A stretch of 64,000 nucleotides of DNA from Pelagimonas sp017744045 (GTDB taxonomy: Bacteria; Pseudomonadota; Alphaproteobacteria; Rhodobacterales; Rhodobacteraceae), in the NCBI RefSeq assembly GCF_017744045.1, contig NZ_JAGHRD010000005.1; one strand, 5' to 3'. The notes beneath the pieces are model-generated. The model did no database searches. It saw nothing but the letters and a program-made list of their open reading frames with translations, and was not told where the DNA came from. Numbering within the stretch: position 1 is the first letter of the stretch; each line of letters starts with the position of its first letter. Positions 41,966-49,809 of this stretch are shown here, in pieces. The position numbers were made by a program, and so were the translations under genes.

Positions 41966-43309
41966 ATGGATCAGCATTACAGAGACAGTCGCAAGATTGA
42001 CCCGACGCTTGGTGAGATGCTTGGGGATGGCAGCGCCAATCGGGGCGATCGGATGGAGATCGGGCCGACGGAGCTGGCCTTTGCCGAATGGCGCACGGCG
42101 GGGCTGGAGCTGCCCGATCTTGAGGCGATGCGGCGCTTTCGCTGGGAGCGGTTGACCCAGCATGTGGTGGCACGGGGCTATGGCGGGCTGTTGATGTTTG
42201 ATCCGCTCAACATTCGCTATGCCACCGACAGCACCAATATGCAGCTGTGGAACACCCATAACCCGTTTCGCGCGGTGCTGCTCTGTGCGGATGGCTATAT
42301 GGTGATCTGGGATTACAAGAATGCGCCGTTTCTGAGCACGTTCAACCCGCTGGTGCGCGAGCAGCGGTCGGGCGCGTCGATGTTCTATTTCTCGGGTGGG
42401 GATCGGATTGGGCAGACGGCGGACAAGTTCAGCGGCGAGGTGCTGGATCTGCTGCGCGAACATGGCGGGGGCAATACCCGGCTGGCGGTGGACAAGATCA
42501 TGCTGCACGGGGCCAAGGCGCTGGAGGCGGTCGGCATCGAGCTGTTTGATGGCGAGGAGGTGACGGAGAAGTCCCGCGCGATCAAAGGCCCGGATGAGAT
42601 CAGGGCGATGCGTTGCGCGTCGCATGCTTGCGAGGCTTCGGTGCGGGCGATGGAGGATTTTGCGCGCGCCAATGTTGGCGATGGGCGCACCACCGAAGAT
42701 GATATCTGGGCGGTGCTGCACAGCGAGAATATCAAGCGCGGCGGGGAATGGATTGAAACGCGGCTGCTGGCCTCGGGGCCACGCACGAACCCTTGGTTCC
42801 AGGAATGTGGGCCGCGGATCTGTCAGCAAAATGAGATCATCAGCTTTGATACGGATCTGATTGGAAACTATGGGATTTGTGTTGATATTTCGCGCAGTTG
42901 GTGGATTGGCGATGCCAAGCCGAGGGCGGATATGATCTATGCCATGCGCCACGCCCATGAGCATATCATGACCAATATGGAGATGCTGAAACCCGGCGTG
43001 ACGATCCCCGAGCTGACCGCCAATGCCCATGTGCTGGATGAGCAGTTTCAGGCACAGAAATATGGCTGCCTGATGCATGGGGTGGGGCTGTGTGATGAGT
43101 GGCCGAGCGTTGTCTATCCGGATCAGGAGGTGAAGGGCGCGTTTGATTATGCGCTGGAGCCGGGGATGGTGTTGTGCGTCGAGGCGGCCGTGGGCGCTGT
43201 CGGCGCGGATTTCACCATCAAGTTGGAGGATCAGGTGCTGATCACCGAGGATGGTTATGAGAACCTGACGACTTATCCCTTTGATGCGGTGCTGATGGGG
43301 GAAGACTAG
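41966..43309 (+). CDS. dddP: DMSP lyase DddP (M24-family fold)
   Basis: DddP cleaves dimethylsulfoniopropionate into dimethyl sulfide and acrylate in the cytosol. It uses a creatinase/prolidase-like fold with a two-metal site. The 447-residue protein agrees with characterised roseobacter DddP in length, overall sequence and residue numbering: metal ligands D295, D297, D307, H371, E406 and E421, and the catalytic base D377 in LCDEW. FDPLNIRYATDSTNMQLWN is also typical and separates it from true prolidases. A strong GGGAGGAGAG site precedes the ATG. No dmdA or acrylate genes adjoin. Its TAG stop is part of a TAGGGTCAGGACCC repeat end. Confidence 0.93.
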   Translation: MDQHYRDSRKIDPTLGEMLGDGSANRGDRMEIGPTELAFAEWRTAGLELPDLEAMRRFRWERLTQHVVARGYGGLLMFDPLNIRYATDSTNMQLWNTHNPFRAVLLCADGYMVIWDYKNAPFLSTFNPLVREQRSGASMFYFSGGDRIGQTADKFSGEVLDLLREHGGGNTRLAVDKIMLHGAKALEAVGIELFDGEEVTEKSRAIKGPDEIRAMRCASHACEASVRAMEDFARANVGDGRTTEDDIWAVLHSENIKRGGEWIETRLLASGPRTNPWFQECGPRICQQNEIISFDTDLIGNYGICVDISRSWWIGDAKPRADMIYAMRHAHEHIMTNMEMLKPGVTIPELTANAHVLDEQFQAQKYGCLMHGVGLCDEWPSVVYPDQEVKGAFDYALEPGMVLCVEAAVGAVGADFTIKLEDQVLITEDGYENLTTYPFDAVLMGED

Positions 43310-43419
43310 GGTCAGGACCCAGAGCGAATCCCTTGGCAGGACCAGGGGAAACCCGGGAAGTCAGGAATCCCTGACTGACGCTGGGTCAGGCAGAAGTGTT
43401 AAGAAAGTGTTACCGGACG

Positions 43420-43558
43420 AGACTATCTCACCGGTGTCCCGGTATAGAGCGGGACGGTGTGAGACGAGTGATTGTTGCGATGCAACCCCGCAAGGGGATT
43501 TGATCAGTTTTTATCATCAAATCGGGGGCGTGGCTGCGAGGCTGCGCCCTTATTATTT
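43420..43558 (+). ncRNA. possible structured RNA with terminator-like end
   Basis: Successive perfect stems: TCTCAC/GTGAGA (43426-43431 with 43459-43464) enclosing GTCCCG/CGGGAC (43436-43441 with 43450-43455), GTTGC-GAT-GCAAC (43474-43486), CCC-GCAA-GGG (43487-43496, a GNRA loop), GATTTGAT/ATCAAATC (43497-43504 with 43516-43523), and GGGCG/CGCCC (43526-43530 with 43545-43549) followed by TTATTATTT. I match it to no known RNA family. It could also be remains of a mobile element. Confidence 0.3.
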
Positions 43559-43562
43559 GGGT

Positions 43563-43594
43563 TTAAAGCGCTTCCGGTTTACATTGGATCAGCT
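43563..43594. repeat. half-copy of the TTAAAGCG palindromic element
   Basis: TTAAAGCGCTTCCGGTTTAC and the 12 bases after it match, with two or three differences, the reverse complement of the right half of the element at 46411-46514. The other half is absent. Confidence 0.65.
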
Positions 43595-43611
43595 GTAGTT
43601 GCGTGAAGGCG

Positions 43612-43680
43612 GTGGAGGGGCGCAGCCCCTCTTGGCGCAAGCGCCAATTCACCCAGGGATATTTTTGGCCCAAAGAAACC
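43612..43680 (+). repeat. dispersed 3'-end repeat, copy 5
   Basis: GAGGGGC-GCA-GCCCCTC hairpin, TTGGCG-CAA-GCGCCAA hairpin, then CCCAGGGATATTTTTGGCCC and AAAGAAAC. Unlike the other copies it is about 300 bases from the nearest upstream stop (dddP). Confidence 0.8.
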
Positions 43681-43799
43681 TGAAAGGGAAATCAGGACAG
43701 CGTCATTGCGCAATGAGCTTTGGATCATAAAGCCATCGTGATTGGTACGCGAGCGCCGAGGCAGCTTAGGCTGGGGCAAATCGCTATTGTGAGACTTTG

Positions 43800-45206
43800 A
43801 TGATGTTTGATGCCCCTGATGCCCAAACTGGCGCGCGCAAAGGTTTGCTCGGTTTCCGATGTGCTTGCATGGCGGTTATGCTGGTATTGTCTTTTGTGCT
43901 GTCCTTGCCCGCCCAGGCCGAGCAAGACCCCCTGCCCGCCCATGCCATTGCTCAGTTCGGGCAGCCTCCGCAAAGCCCGACAAGCGCGCTGAGCGCAGAT
44001 GTCAGGACTGCCATTCAGGTCGGGCTAGTTGACAGTCTGCGCAACACCGAATGGGGGCCGGCGCAGGCCGAGGCCTTGCAGACGATTACCGCCAGCAAGG
44101 ACCCGCGTCTGGCCTGGGTGATCAGTGACATGATGCGCTTTGTCGCCTGGGCCGAGTTGAACGCGGTCTTGAGTGAAGCGGCGGCGGAGCTGTTGCAGAT
44201 CAAGGCACCGCGCAGCAACAGCTGGGGGGTGATCACCGATCATCTCATTGCCTGGGATATCCCTGCCCCGCCCGGCTATCTGGAATTCAAGAGCGGAATT
44301 TTCACCGCAATGGCCCCGGAATGGCAACCGCTTTTTGTCGAGGGGGAGATTGATTGGCGGCATGTGTCCTGGGGCGGCGTGCTGATCGATGATCGCCGTT
44401 TCAACAGCAAAAGCACCGCCTGTAACTGCATTCCGGCGGCGGATAACCCCGAGGTCAGCAGCGCCGACGAGGCCACCTGGCTAAAGGATAGTGACATTGT
44501 CTTTGGGGTTGAGGTGAATGGCGCATTCCGCGCCTATCCGCGCCGCATCATGGAAGTGCGTGAGATGGTCAATGACACGCTTGGTGGGCGCAAGCTGGGC
44601 ATTCCTTATTGCACGCTGTGTGGGGCGGCGCAGGCCTATTTCACCGATGGGCTTGGCATTCGACGACCGGTTTTGCGCACCTCGGGGCTTCTGATCCGCT
44701 CCAACAAGGTGATGTATGATCTGCGCAGCAAGTCGGTCTTTGACACATTTACCGGCGAAGCGGTGACCGGGCCTTTGGCCAAGCGCGGGATAGAGTTGCA
44801 GCAGGCCAGTGTGGTGACCACCGATTGGGGCACCTGGAAAGAGGCACATCCCGAGACCACGGTTCTGGTGGAGGCGCTTGCACTGGGGCGGGACCCGGAT
44901 TTTCGCAACACGCGCGATGCCAATGGGCCGATCTTTCCGGTCGGTGATGTTGATCCAAGGTTGCCGGTGCATGAGGATGTGATCGGGGTGATCACCGCCT
45001 CGGGCCAGCCGGTGGCGTTTCAACGCAGCAAGGCTTTTCTGGCGTTGAAACGCGGTCAGGAAATCAAGGTCGAGAATGTGCATCTGGTGTTGGATGCAGG
45101 TGGGGTGCGGGCCGTGGATGCGGAGGGGCGCGATCTGGGCAGTCACCAGGCGTTCTGGTTTGCCTGGTCGCAGTTTCATCCGACGACGGAGTTGTGGACG
45201 GGGTGA
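43800..45206 (+). CDS. DUF3179 domain secreted protein
   Basis: A 468-residue exported protein (ATG at 43800 or 43803). A polar N-terminus and signal peptide end near LPAQAEQ (about residue 41). A helical domain follows (about 50-150), then the DUF3179 region with DSDIVFGVEVNGAFRAYP, LGIPYCTLCGAAQAY, TSGLLIRSNKVMYDLRS and a C-terminal GSHQAFWFAWSQFHP. The CTLC pair and a CNC near residue 204 suggest metal or redox chemistry in the periplasm, but no function is established for DUF3179. Confidence 0.85.
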   Translation: MMFDAPDAQTGARKGLLGFRCACMAVMLVLSFVLSLPAQAEQDPLPAHAIAQFGQPPQSPTSALSADVRTAIQVGLVDSLRNTEWGPAQAEALQTITASKDPRLAWVISDMMRFVAWAELNAVLSEAAAELLQIKAPRSNSWGVITDHLIAWDIPAPPGYLEFKSGIFTAMAPEWQPLFVEGEIDWRHVSWGGVLIDDRRFNSKSTACNCIPAADNPEVSSADEATWLKDSDIVFGVEVNGAFRAYPRRIMEVREMVNDTLGGRKLGIPYCTLCGAAQAYFTDGLGIRRPVLRTSGLLIRSNKVMYDLRSKSVFDTFTGEAVTGPLAKRGIELQQASVVTTDWGTWKEAHPETTVLVEALALGRDPDFRNTRDANGPIFPVGDVDPRLPVHEDVIGVITASGQPVAFQRSKAFLALKRGQEIKVENVHLVLDAGGVRAVDAEGRDLGSHQAFWFAWSQFHPTTELWTG

Positions 45207-45234
45207 GTGTTTTGCTTTGATGCGCTGAGACCTG

Positions 45235-45364
45235 TCATCGCCGTCCCGCGGGTTGGCGATGCTACATTTGTTTCTGCCACTTTATACTAGCCGAGCTCTT
45301 TCCAACTTTTGTGTTCACCCAAGCGTTTGCAAAATCGCCATCCCGGGGGGCGGGACGGCGATGA
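45235..45364. repeat. 130-bp inverted-repeat pair
   Basis: TCATCGCCGTCCCGC at 45235-45249 is the exact reverse complement of GCGGGACGGCGATGA at 45350-45364. A second, shorter nested pair (TTGGCGAT near 45253 with ATCGCCA near 45334) lies inside. It fills most of the gap between the convergent DUF3179 and bolA genes and may act as a terminator or be a mobile remnant. Confidence 0.5.
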
Positions 45365-45424
45365 CGCGGCGGCCTTTGGCCTTGATTCCGCGTCAAGTAT
45401 TTTCCTTCATAGTACGGCAAAGCT

Positions 45425-45682
45425 CTACACATCCAGATCCAGAGACAGGGCATGAATCTCTGCCACCAGATCCTTGCCCAAGGCCTGATGCACCATACGG
45501 TGGCGGGCGATGCGGGCCTTGCCTTCAAAGGCCGGACTGCGCAGGGTGACGTGAAAATGGCTCTCACCCGAGCCATCATCCCCGGCATGGCCACTATGGC
45601 GCGCGCTGTCATTTCTTACATCCAGAGATGTAGGTGCCAAAGATTCACTCAACCGTTTGTAAATTTCCGCCGACCTGGTCAT
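45425..45682 (-). CDS. BolA family protein
   Basis: The protein has 85 residues from the ATG at 45682: MTRSAEIYKRLSESLAPTSLDVRNDS, then the BolA core GSGESHFHVTLRSPAFEGKARIARHRMVHQAL. The conserved histidines in SHFHV and HRMVH fit shared [2Fe-2S] binding with a monothiol glutaredoxin. Members act in iron-sulfur trafficking, iron regulation and stress-linked morphology. It is divergent from the J-domain gene, with about 75 bases between starts. Confidence 0.92.
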   Translation of the reverse strand: MTRSAEIYKRLSESLAPTSLDVRNDSARHSGHAGDDGSGESHFHVTLRSPAFEGKARIARHRMVHQALGKDLVAEIHALSLDLDV

Positions 45683-45757
45683 TTTTGGCAAATCGCCCCC
45701 TGTAAGTTTACGCAGATTAGTCTAAACTCTGGCGTCCGAGTCGAGAAGAGGTGCATG

Positions 45758-46381
45758 ATGAGCAGAGACGATCCTTTTGGGTTTGACATGTCCATTAAGT
45801 CCGCAAAGAAGAAAAATCCGCGCGGCAGAAAGGGCATGACGGGAGAACAAAGCACATCGACACGTATATGTGATCATGAGGGCTGTAACGAGCCGGGCAA
45901 ATATCGCGCGCCCAAGGCCCCGGATGTGTTGGATGAATTTTACTGGTTCTGTAAGGACCATGTGCGCGAATACAACGCCAAGTGGAGCTTTTTCGAAGGC
46001 AAAACCGAAGCGGAAATGAACGCGCAGCAGAGTTCGGACAAGGTGTGGGAGCGCAAGACCAAGGAATGGCGCGACCCCGAGGCCAAGGCCTGGGAACGTT
46101 TGGGCATTGAGGACCCGCATCAGGTGCTGGGCGACAATGCCACGCGCAATCCAGGCAAGGCTGGTGGCGGCGGGCGCAAGCTGCCTCCGACCGAGCGTAA
46201 GGCGATTGAGATCCTTGAGGCCAAGGACACCATGACCAAGGCCGAGATTCGCAAGGCCTATAAGAAACTGATCAAGGTGCTGCACCCGGATATGAATGGC
46301 GGCGATCGCAGCCAGGAAGATCAGCTGCAAGAGGTTGTCTGGGCCTGGGATCAGATCAAGGATAGCCGCAGCTTTAAGTAA
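45758..46381 (+). CDS. J-domain (DnaJ-like) co-chaperone
   Basis: The protein has 207 residues. The N-terminal part has a possible zinc site (C-x4-C in RICDHEGCNEPG with C-x2-H in WFCKDHVREYN). A charged middle with WSFFEGKTEAEM comes next, then a C-terminal J-domain (about residues 145-207) with the HPD motif in KLIKVLHPDMNGGD and the QEVVWAWDQIKDSRSF helix. J-domains stimulate Hsp70 ATPase. The C-terminal position of the J-domain differs from classical DnaJ. Starts at 45755 and 45758 are both possible; the second has better spacing from AGAAGAGG. Confidence 0.88.
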   Translation: MSRDDPFGFDMSIKSAKKKNPRGRKGMTGEQSTSTRICDHEGCNEPGKYRAPKAPDVLDEFYWFCKDHVREYNAKWSFFEGKTEAEMNAQQSSDKVWERKTKEWRDPEAKAWERLGIEDPHQVLGDNATRNPGKAGGGGRKLPPTERKAIEILEAKDTMTKAEIRKAYKKLIKVLHPDMNGGDRSQEDQLQEVVWAWDQIKDSRSFK

Positions 46382-46400
46382 GCGCCGCAAGAGTTTGAAA

Positions 46401-46527
46401 AGCCCCGCAATTAAAGCGTTTCCAGTTTTTGTTAAAACAAAGCATCAGCTTTCTGCGTTTGAGCCGAAGGCGAAAGGCAGCGAAAGCTGATCCAATGTAA
46501 ACTGGAAACGCTCTGGCGGGGCTTTTT
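46401..46527 (+). terminator. terminator of the J-domain gene, split by a repeat element
   Basis: AGCCCCGC (46401-46408) pairs with GCGGGGCT (46516-46523), which runs into TTTTG, the layout of an intrinsic terminator 19 bases after the stop. The two arms are held apart by a 104-bp palindromic element in what should be a short loop. Confidence 0.6.
46411..46514. repeat. 104-bp palindromic element (TTAAAGCG...CGCTCT)
   Basis: Ends pair as AGCGTTTCCAGTTT with AAACTGGAAACGCT. An inner pair, ATCAGCTTTC with GAAAGCTGAT, lies within. The same termini occur at 58769-58874, and the right half recurs at 43563-43594. It resembles the small intergenic palindromic elements known from other alphaproteobacteria. 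Confidence 0.7.
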
Positions 46528-46676
46528 GTTTTGGGATGGGGTGCCGAGCATAGAACCACCGGCAGGAAATGGCCTAAATTCCGCAATGGCGAACTTTCCT
46601 ATAGACGTGCACGCACTGGTTGTGTCACATTTCCTATAGGGTCCCCCCCCTCGAGACACAACTCGACACTCACGGA

Positions 46677-46707
46677 AACGGGTCTCTGCCAGTGGCAGGG
46701 ACCCGTT
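46677..46707. terminator. strong hairpin between J-domain gene and msrB
   Basis: AACGGGTCTCTGCC, loop AGT, GGCAGGGACCCGTT: 14 paired positions with one mismatch. It lies 38 bases beyond the msrB stop, so it most likely ends the minus-strand transcript, though the T-run is better on the plus side. Confidence 0.6.
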
Positions 46708-46744
46708 ATCCGTTTTGTCATAGCTTTGTCCTAGCGATGTTGGG

Positions 46745-47197
46745 TCAGGCAGGCGTGAAGCGCAGGCTCACCCCATTGATGCAATGGCGTTTGCCGGTGG
46801 GGGCCGGGCCGTCGTTGAAGATGTGACCAAGATGCGAGCCGCAGCGGCGGCAGTGACATTCGGTGCGGGTGACGAGGAGCTTGCGGTCTTTCTTGGTGCC
46901 AATGGCCCCGGGCAGCGACCGGGTAAAGGAGGGCCAGCCGGTGCCGCTGTCGAATTTGTCCTTGGAGGCGTAGAGCGGCAGGTCGCAGCCTTTGCACAGG
47001 AAGGTGCCCGTGCGCTTTTCGCGATCCAATGGAGAGGAAAAGGCGCGTTCCGTGCCTTCGCGGCGCATGACCTTGTATTCCAGCGCGCTTAGCATGGCGC
47101 GCCATTCGGCATCACTGCGGGTGACTTCAAACCCGGCGCTGGCGGGTTTGGCCGCAAGGGCGGCGATGGACGCAAAGAGAAAATGGCGGCGTTTCAT
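46745..47197 (-). CDS. msrB: peptide-methionine (R)-S-oxide reductase, exported
   Basis: MsrB repairs the R epimer of oxidised methionine. The 150-residue protein from the ATG at 47197 begins MKRRHFLFASIAALAAKPASA, a twin-arginine-like signal peptide, so it probably acts in the periplasm. The zinc site is C68/C71 (CKGC) and C116/C119 (CRRC). GTGWPSF is at 85-91 and the catalytic Cys139 lies in KRHCINGVSLRF. A longer start upstream would bury the signal peptide. Confidence 0.94.
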   Translation of the reverse strand: MKRRHFLFASIAALAAKPASAGFEVTRSDAEWRAMLSALEYKVMRREGTERAFSSPLDREKRTGTFLCKGCDLPLYASKDKFDSGTGWPSFTRSLPGAIGTKKDRKLLVTRTECHCRRCGSHLGHIFNDGPAPTGKRHCINGVSLRFTPA

Positions 47198-47369
47198 GGC
47201 GGATCCTCCTGGGCTGACGATGCAACTGGGCATGGGGTGGCTCAAGCCCAAGGTCATCACGTTCGCGCGAGGCATGGACCGCCTGGGGGCAACATAGGGA
47301 TGTCTGAAATGTCATGTATTTTGCCGCGGATGGGCAGACGTTTCACGCCCAAAGCCCTAGTCTGGCCCC

Positions 47370-48071
47370 ATGAAACAGCTGGTTTTGCATTACGCGCCCG
47401 ACAATGCCTCTTTGATCGTGCGATTGGCGCTGGAAGAATTGGGCCTGCCCTATGAAACTCGCCTTGTTGATCGAAGCGCCAAGGCGCAGGACAGCGCGGC
47501 CTATCGCCAGTTGAACCCGGCCGGGCATATCCCGGCCTTGGAAACGCCAGACGGGCCGCTATCGGAAACGGCGGCGATCTTGCTTTGGTTGGTGGATCGT
47601 GAGGGGCGGATGGGGCCGCAAGTGGGCGACCCGGCGCGTGGGGCTTTTCTTAAATGGTTATTTTTCCTGTCCAATACCTTGCAGGCCGGCCTGCGCCTGA
47701 CTTTTTACCCGGACAAATATATTGGCGCGGCAGCCCAGGATCAGGCGCAGTTGCGCAGCCATATGCAAGGGGTCTTGGTCGGGCATTTGCAGCTTTTGGA
47801 GCATGAGGTGCAGGCCGGGCATGACTGGTTTGGTGGCAATGAGGTGTCGGTCTTTGACTACTACCTCGCCTGTTGCCTGCGCTGGTGTGCGCTGTATCCT
47901 GAGTTGAATGCCGGGTGGTTTGATCTGTCTGCCTATCCCGGTTTGCAGGCCTTGCTGAGCCGGTTGCAGGACCGCCCGGCGGTCAGGGCTGCGCAACTGG
48001 CCGAAGGGTTGGGCGAAACGCCGTTTACCGCCCCCAGCCTGGCCAATCCGCCCGAAGGCAGCGCGCTTTAG
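47370..48071 (+). CDS. glutathione S-transferase family protein
   Basis: A 233-residue GST-fold protein: N-terminal thioredoxin-like domain MKQLVLHYAPDNASLIVRLALEELGLPYE with the cis-proline region GHIPALETPDGPLSETAAIL (about residues 52-71), then an all-helical C-domain. The catalytic residue at the N-terminus appears to be Ser rather than Tyr (NASLIV), as in zeta/beta-like bacterial GSTs. The substrate is unknown. Confidence 0.9.
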   Translation: MKQLVLHYAPDNASLIVRLALEELGLPYETRLVDRSAKAQDSAAYRQLNPAGHIPALETPDGPLSETAAILLWLVDREGRMGPQVGDPARGAFLKWLFFLSNTLQAGLRLTFYPDKYIGAAAQDQAQLRSHMQGVLVGHLQLLEHEVQAGHDWFGGNEVSVFDYYLACCLRWCALYPELNAGWFDLSAYPGLQALLSRLQDRPAVRAAQLAEGLGETPFTAPSLANPPEGSAL

Positions 48072-48221
48072 CGCTGGCACGAATACAGGCATCACCACGA
48101 GTGTTTCCCATCGGAGAAAAGTTCACTATAGGAAACTTTACGGGATAAACCGTCGTTTTTTGACCATTGCCGCCCGGGGCCCTGCCCTATGCTGGCGGCG
48201 AAACCACCTGAGGGCGCGCGC

Positions 48222-49595
48222 ATGTTTCTTTCTGTCTTTGACATGTTCAAAATCGGGGTTGGCCCCTCTTCCAGCCATACAATGGGGCCGATGGTGGCGG
48301 GGGCCAAATTCCTCGACACTTTGCGGGCTGCGCCGTTCCAGGTGCATGGGCTGCGCGCCAGCCTGCATGGCTCGCTGGCCTTTACCGGCGTCGGCCATGC
48401 AACCGATCGCGCGACGATCCTGGGATTGGCCGGGTTCAACCCCGCAGATTACGATTTTGACAAGGCCGAGGCGGCTTTGGCCGAAATCATCAAGACCAAA
48501 CAGGTGGTGCCAGACGGGTTGGGGCCGCTCAGCTTTGATCCGAAGGCTGACCTGGCCTTTGACTTTGGCCCCGCCCTGCCCGGCCATGCCAATGGCATGA
48601 TCCTGATGGCCACCGATGCGCAGGGCGATGTGATCCTGCAAGAGACCTATTATTCCGTCGGCGGCGGCTTTGTCCTGACCGAGGCCGAGCTGGAGGCGGG
48701 CGAAGATGTGGATCACGGCGACCCGGTGCCGTTCCCCTTTCACAGCGGCGCGGACATGCTGGAGATGGCGGAGCGTTCCGGGAAGAGCATTGCCGAGATG
48801 AAACGCGCCAATGAGATTTCGCGCGGCTGTTCGGACAGTCTGGAGAAAGGTGTGGCGCGGATTTGGGAGGTCATGGATGCCTGTATCAATCGCGGGTTGG
48901 AGCGCGATGGCATTTTGCCCGGGGGCTTGAATGTGAAACGCCGCGCCCGTGGCATTCACGAACAGTTGGAGGCCGAGCGCGGCATGAACCTGACCGCGCC
49001 GCATGTGATCAATGACTGGATGAGCACCTATGCCATGGCGGTCAACGAAGAGAATGCAGCCGGCGGTCAGGTGGTTACCGCCCCAACCAATGGCGCGGCG
49101 GGGGTTGTGCCGGCGGTCATTCGCTATTGGCTGGATTTTGTGCCGGGGGCGAGCGCGTCCAAGGTGCCGGAATTTCTGCTGACCGCAGCGGCTATTGGAG
49201 GCTTGGTGAAATACAATGCCTCGATCTCGGGGGCCGAGGCCGGGTGTCAGGCCGAGGTTGGCAGCGCCAGCGCCATGGCGGCGGCGGGGCTATGTGCGGT
49301 GATGGGTGGCAGTCCGAAACAGGTGGAAAACGCCGCCGAGATTGCGTTGGAGCATCATCTGGGCATGACATGTGACCCGGTAAAGGGTCTGGTGCAGGTG
49401 CCCTGCATCGAGCGCAACGGTCTGGGCGCGATCAAGGCGGTCTCGGCGGCGTCTCTGGCGATGCGCGGGGATGGTGAGCATCTGGTGCCGCTGGATGCGG
49501 TGATCGAGACCATGCGCCAGACCGGGCATGACATGCATGAGAAATATAAAGAGACCTCGCTGGGCGGGTTGGCGGTGAATGTGCCCAATTGCTAA
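48222..49595 (+). CDS. sdaA: L-serine ammonia-lyase (iron-sulfur)
   Basis: This enzyme deaminates L-serine to pyruvate with a [4Fe-4S] cluster. The single-chain type of 457 residues has the beta domain first (MFLSVFDMFKIGVGPSSSHTMGPM) and the catalytic alpha domain with PTNGAAGVVPAVIRYW, GAEAGCQAEVGSASAMAAAGL and HHLGMTCDPVKGLVQVPCIERN, where the cysteines bind the cluster. The ATG at 48222 is preferred, since the upstream frame adds non-family residues. A TATAGGAAA motif lies in the upstream region at about 48124-48134. Confidence 0.95.
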   Translation: MFLSVFDMFKIGVGPSSSHTMGPMVAGAKFLDTLRAAPFQVHGLRASLHGSLAFTGVGHATDRATILGLAGFNPADYDFDKAEAALAEIIKTKQVVPDGLGPLSFDPKADLAFDFGPALPGHANGMILMATDAQGDVILQETYYSVGGGFVLTEAELEAGEDVDHGDPVPFPFHSGADMLEMAERSGKSIAEMKRANEISRGCSDSLEKGVARIWEVMDACINRGLERDGILPGGLNVKRRARGIHEQLEAERGMNLTAPHVINDWMSTYAMAVNEENAAGGQVVTAPTNGAAGVVPAVIRYWLDFVPGASASKVPEFLLTAAAIGGLVKYNASISGAEAGCQAEVGSASAMAAAGLCAVMGGSPKQVENAAEIALEHHLGMTCDPVKGLVQVPCIERNGLGAIKAVSAASLAMRGDGEHLVPLDAVIETMRQTGHDMHEKYKETSLGGLAVNVPNC

Positions 49596-49636
49596 AGCGG
49601 GGATGATCTGACGATCAACGCGTGCCGCGGGCGGGT

Positions 49637-49707
49637 TGAGGGGGCCAGCCCCCTCTGGAGCCCAAGGGCTCCATTCACCCCCGGGATATTTATGGCCCAG
49701 AGAAGAC
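49637..49707 (+). repeat. dispersed 3'-end repeat, copy 6
   Basis: GAGGGGGC-CA-GCCCCCTC hairpin, GGAGCCC-AA-GGGCTCC hairpin, then CCCCCGGGATATTTATGGCC and CAGAGAAGAC. It starts 42 bases after the sdaA stop, same orientation. Confidence 0.82.
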
Positions 49708-49809
49708 AAGGGGGATTGGGTCATTAGGTAAAGCTTTGGTATGGCCCTGCCGGTCGGATCTCAGGCGCGGACGCGGCCCGTTTTCAATCTTTCAGAGGTT
49801 AGAAAGCGA

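Larger units (their letters stand above)
43310..43799. other. 490-bp intergenic region with repeats and dense hairpins
   Basis: From left to right: a repeat end shared with the 32890 element (43307-43321), a run of compact hairpins at 43426-43549, a half-copy of the TTAAAGCG element (43563-43594), and a dispersed 3'-end repeat (43612-43680). The last 120 bases should hold the DUF3179 gene promoter. No coding frame is convincing. Confidence 0.65.

Noticed and set aside
41849..43078. 409-codon open frame antisense to dddP
   Set aside because: Very rich in His, Arg and Pro as expected of a mirrored GC-rich gene; the sense strand is clearly DddP.
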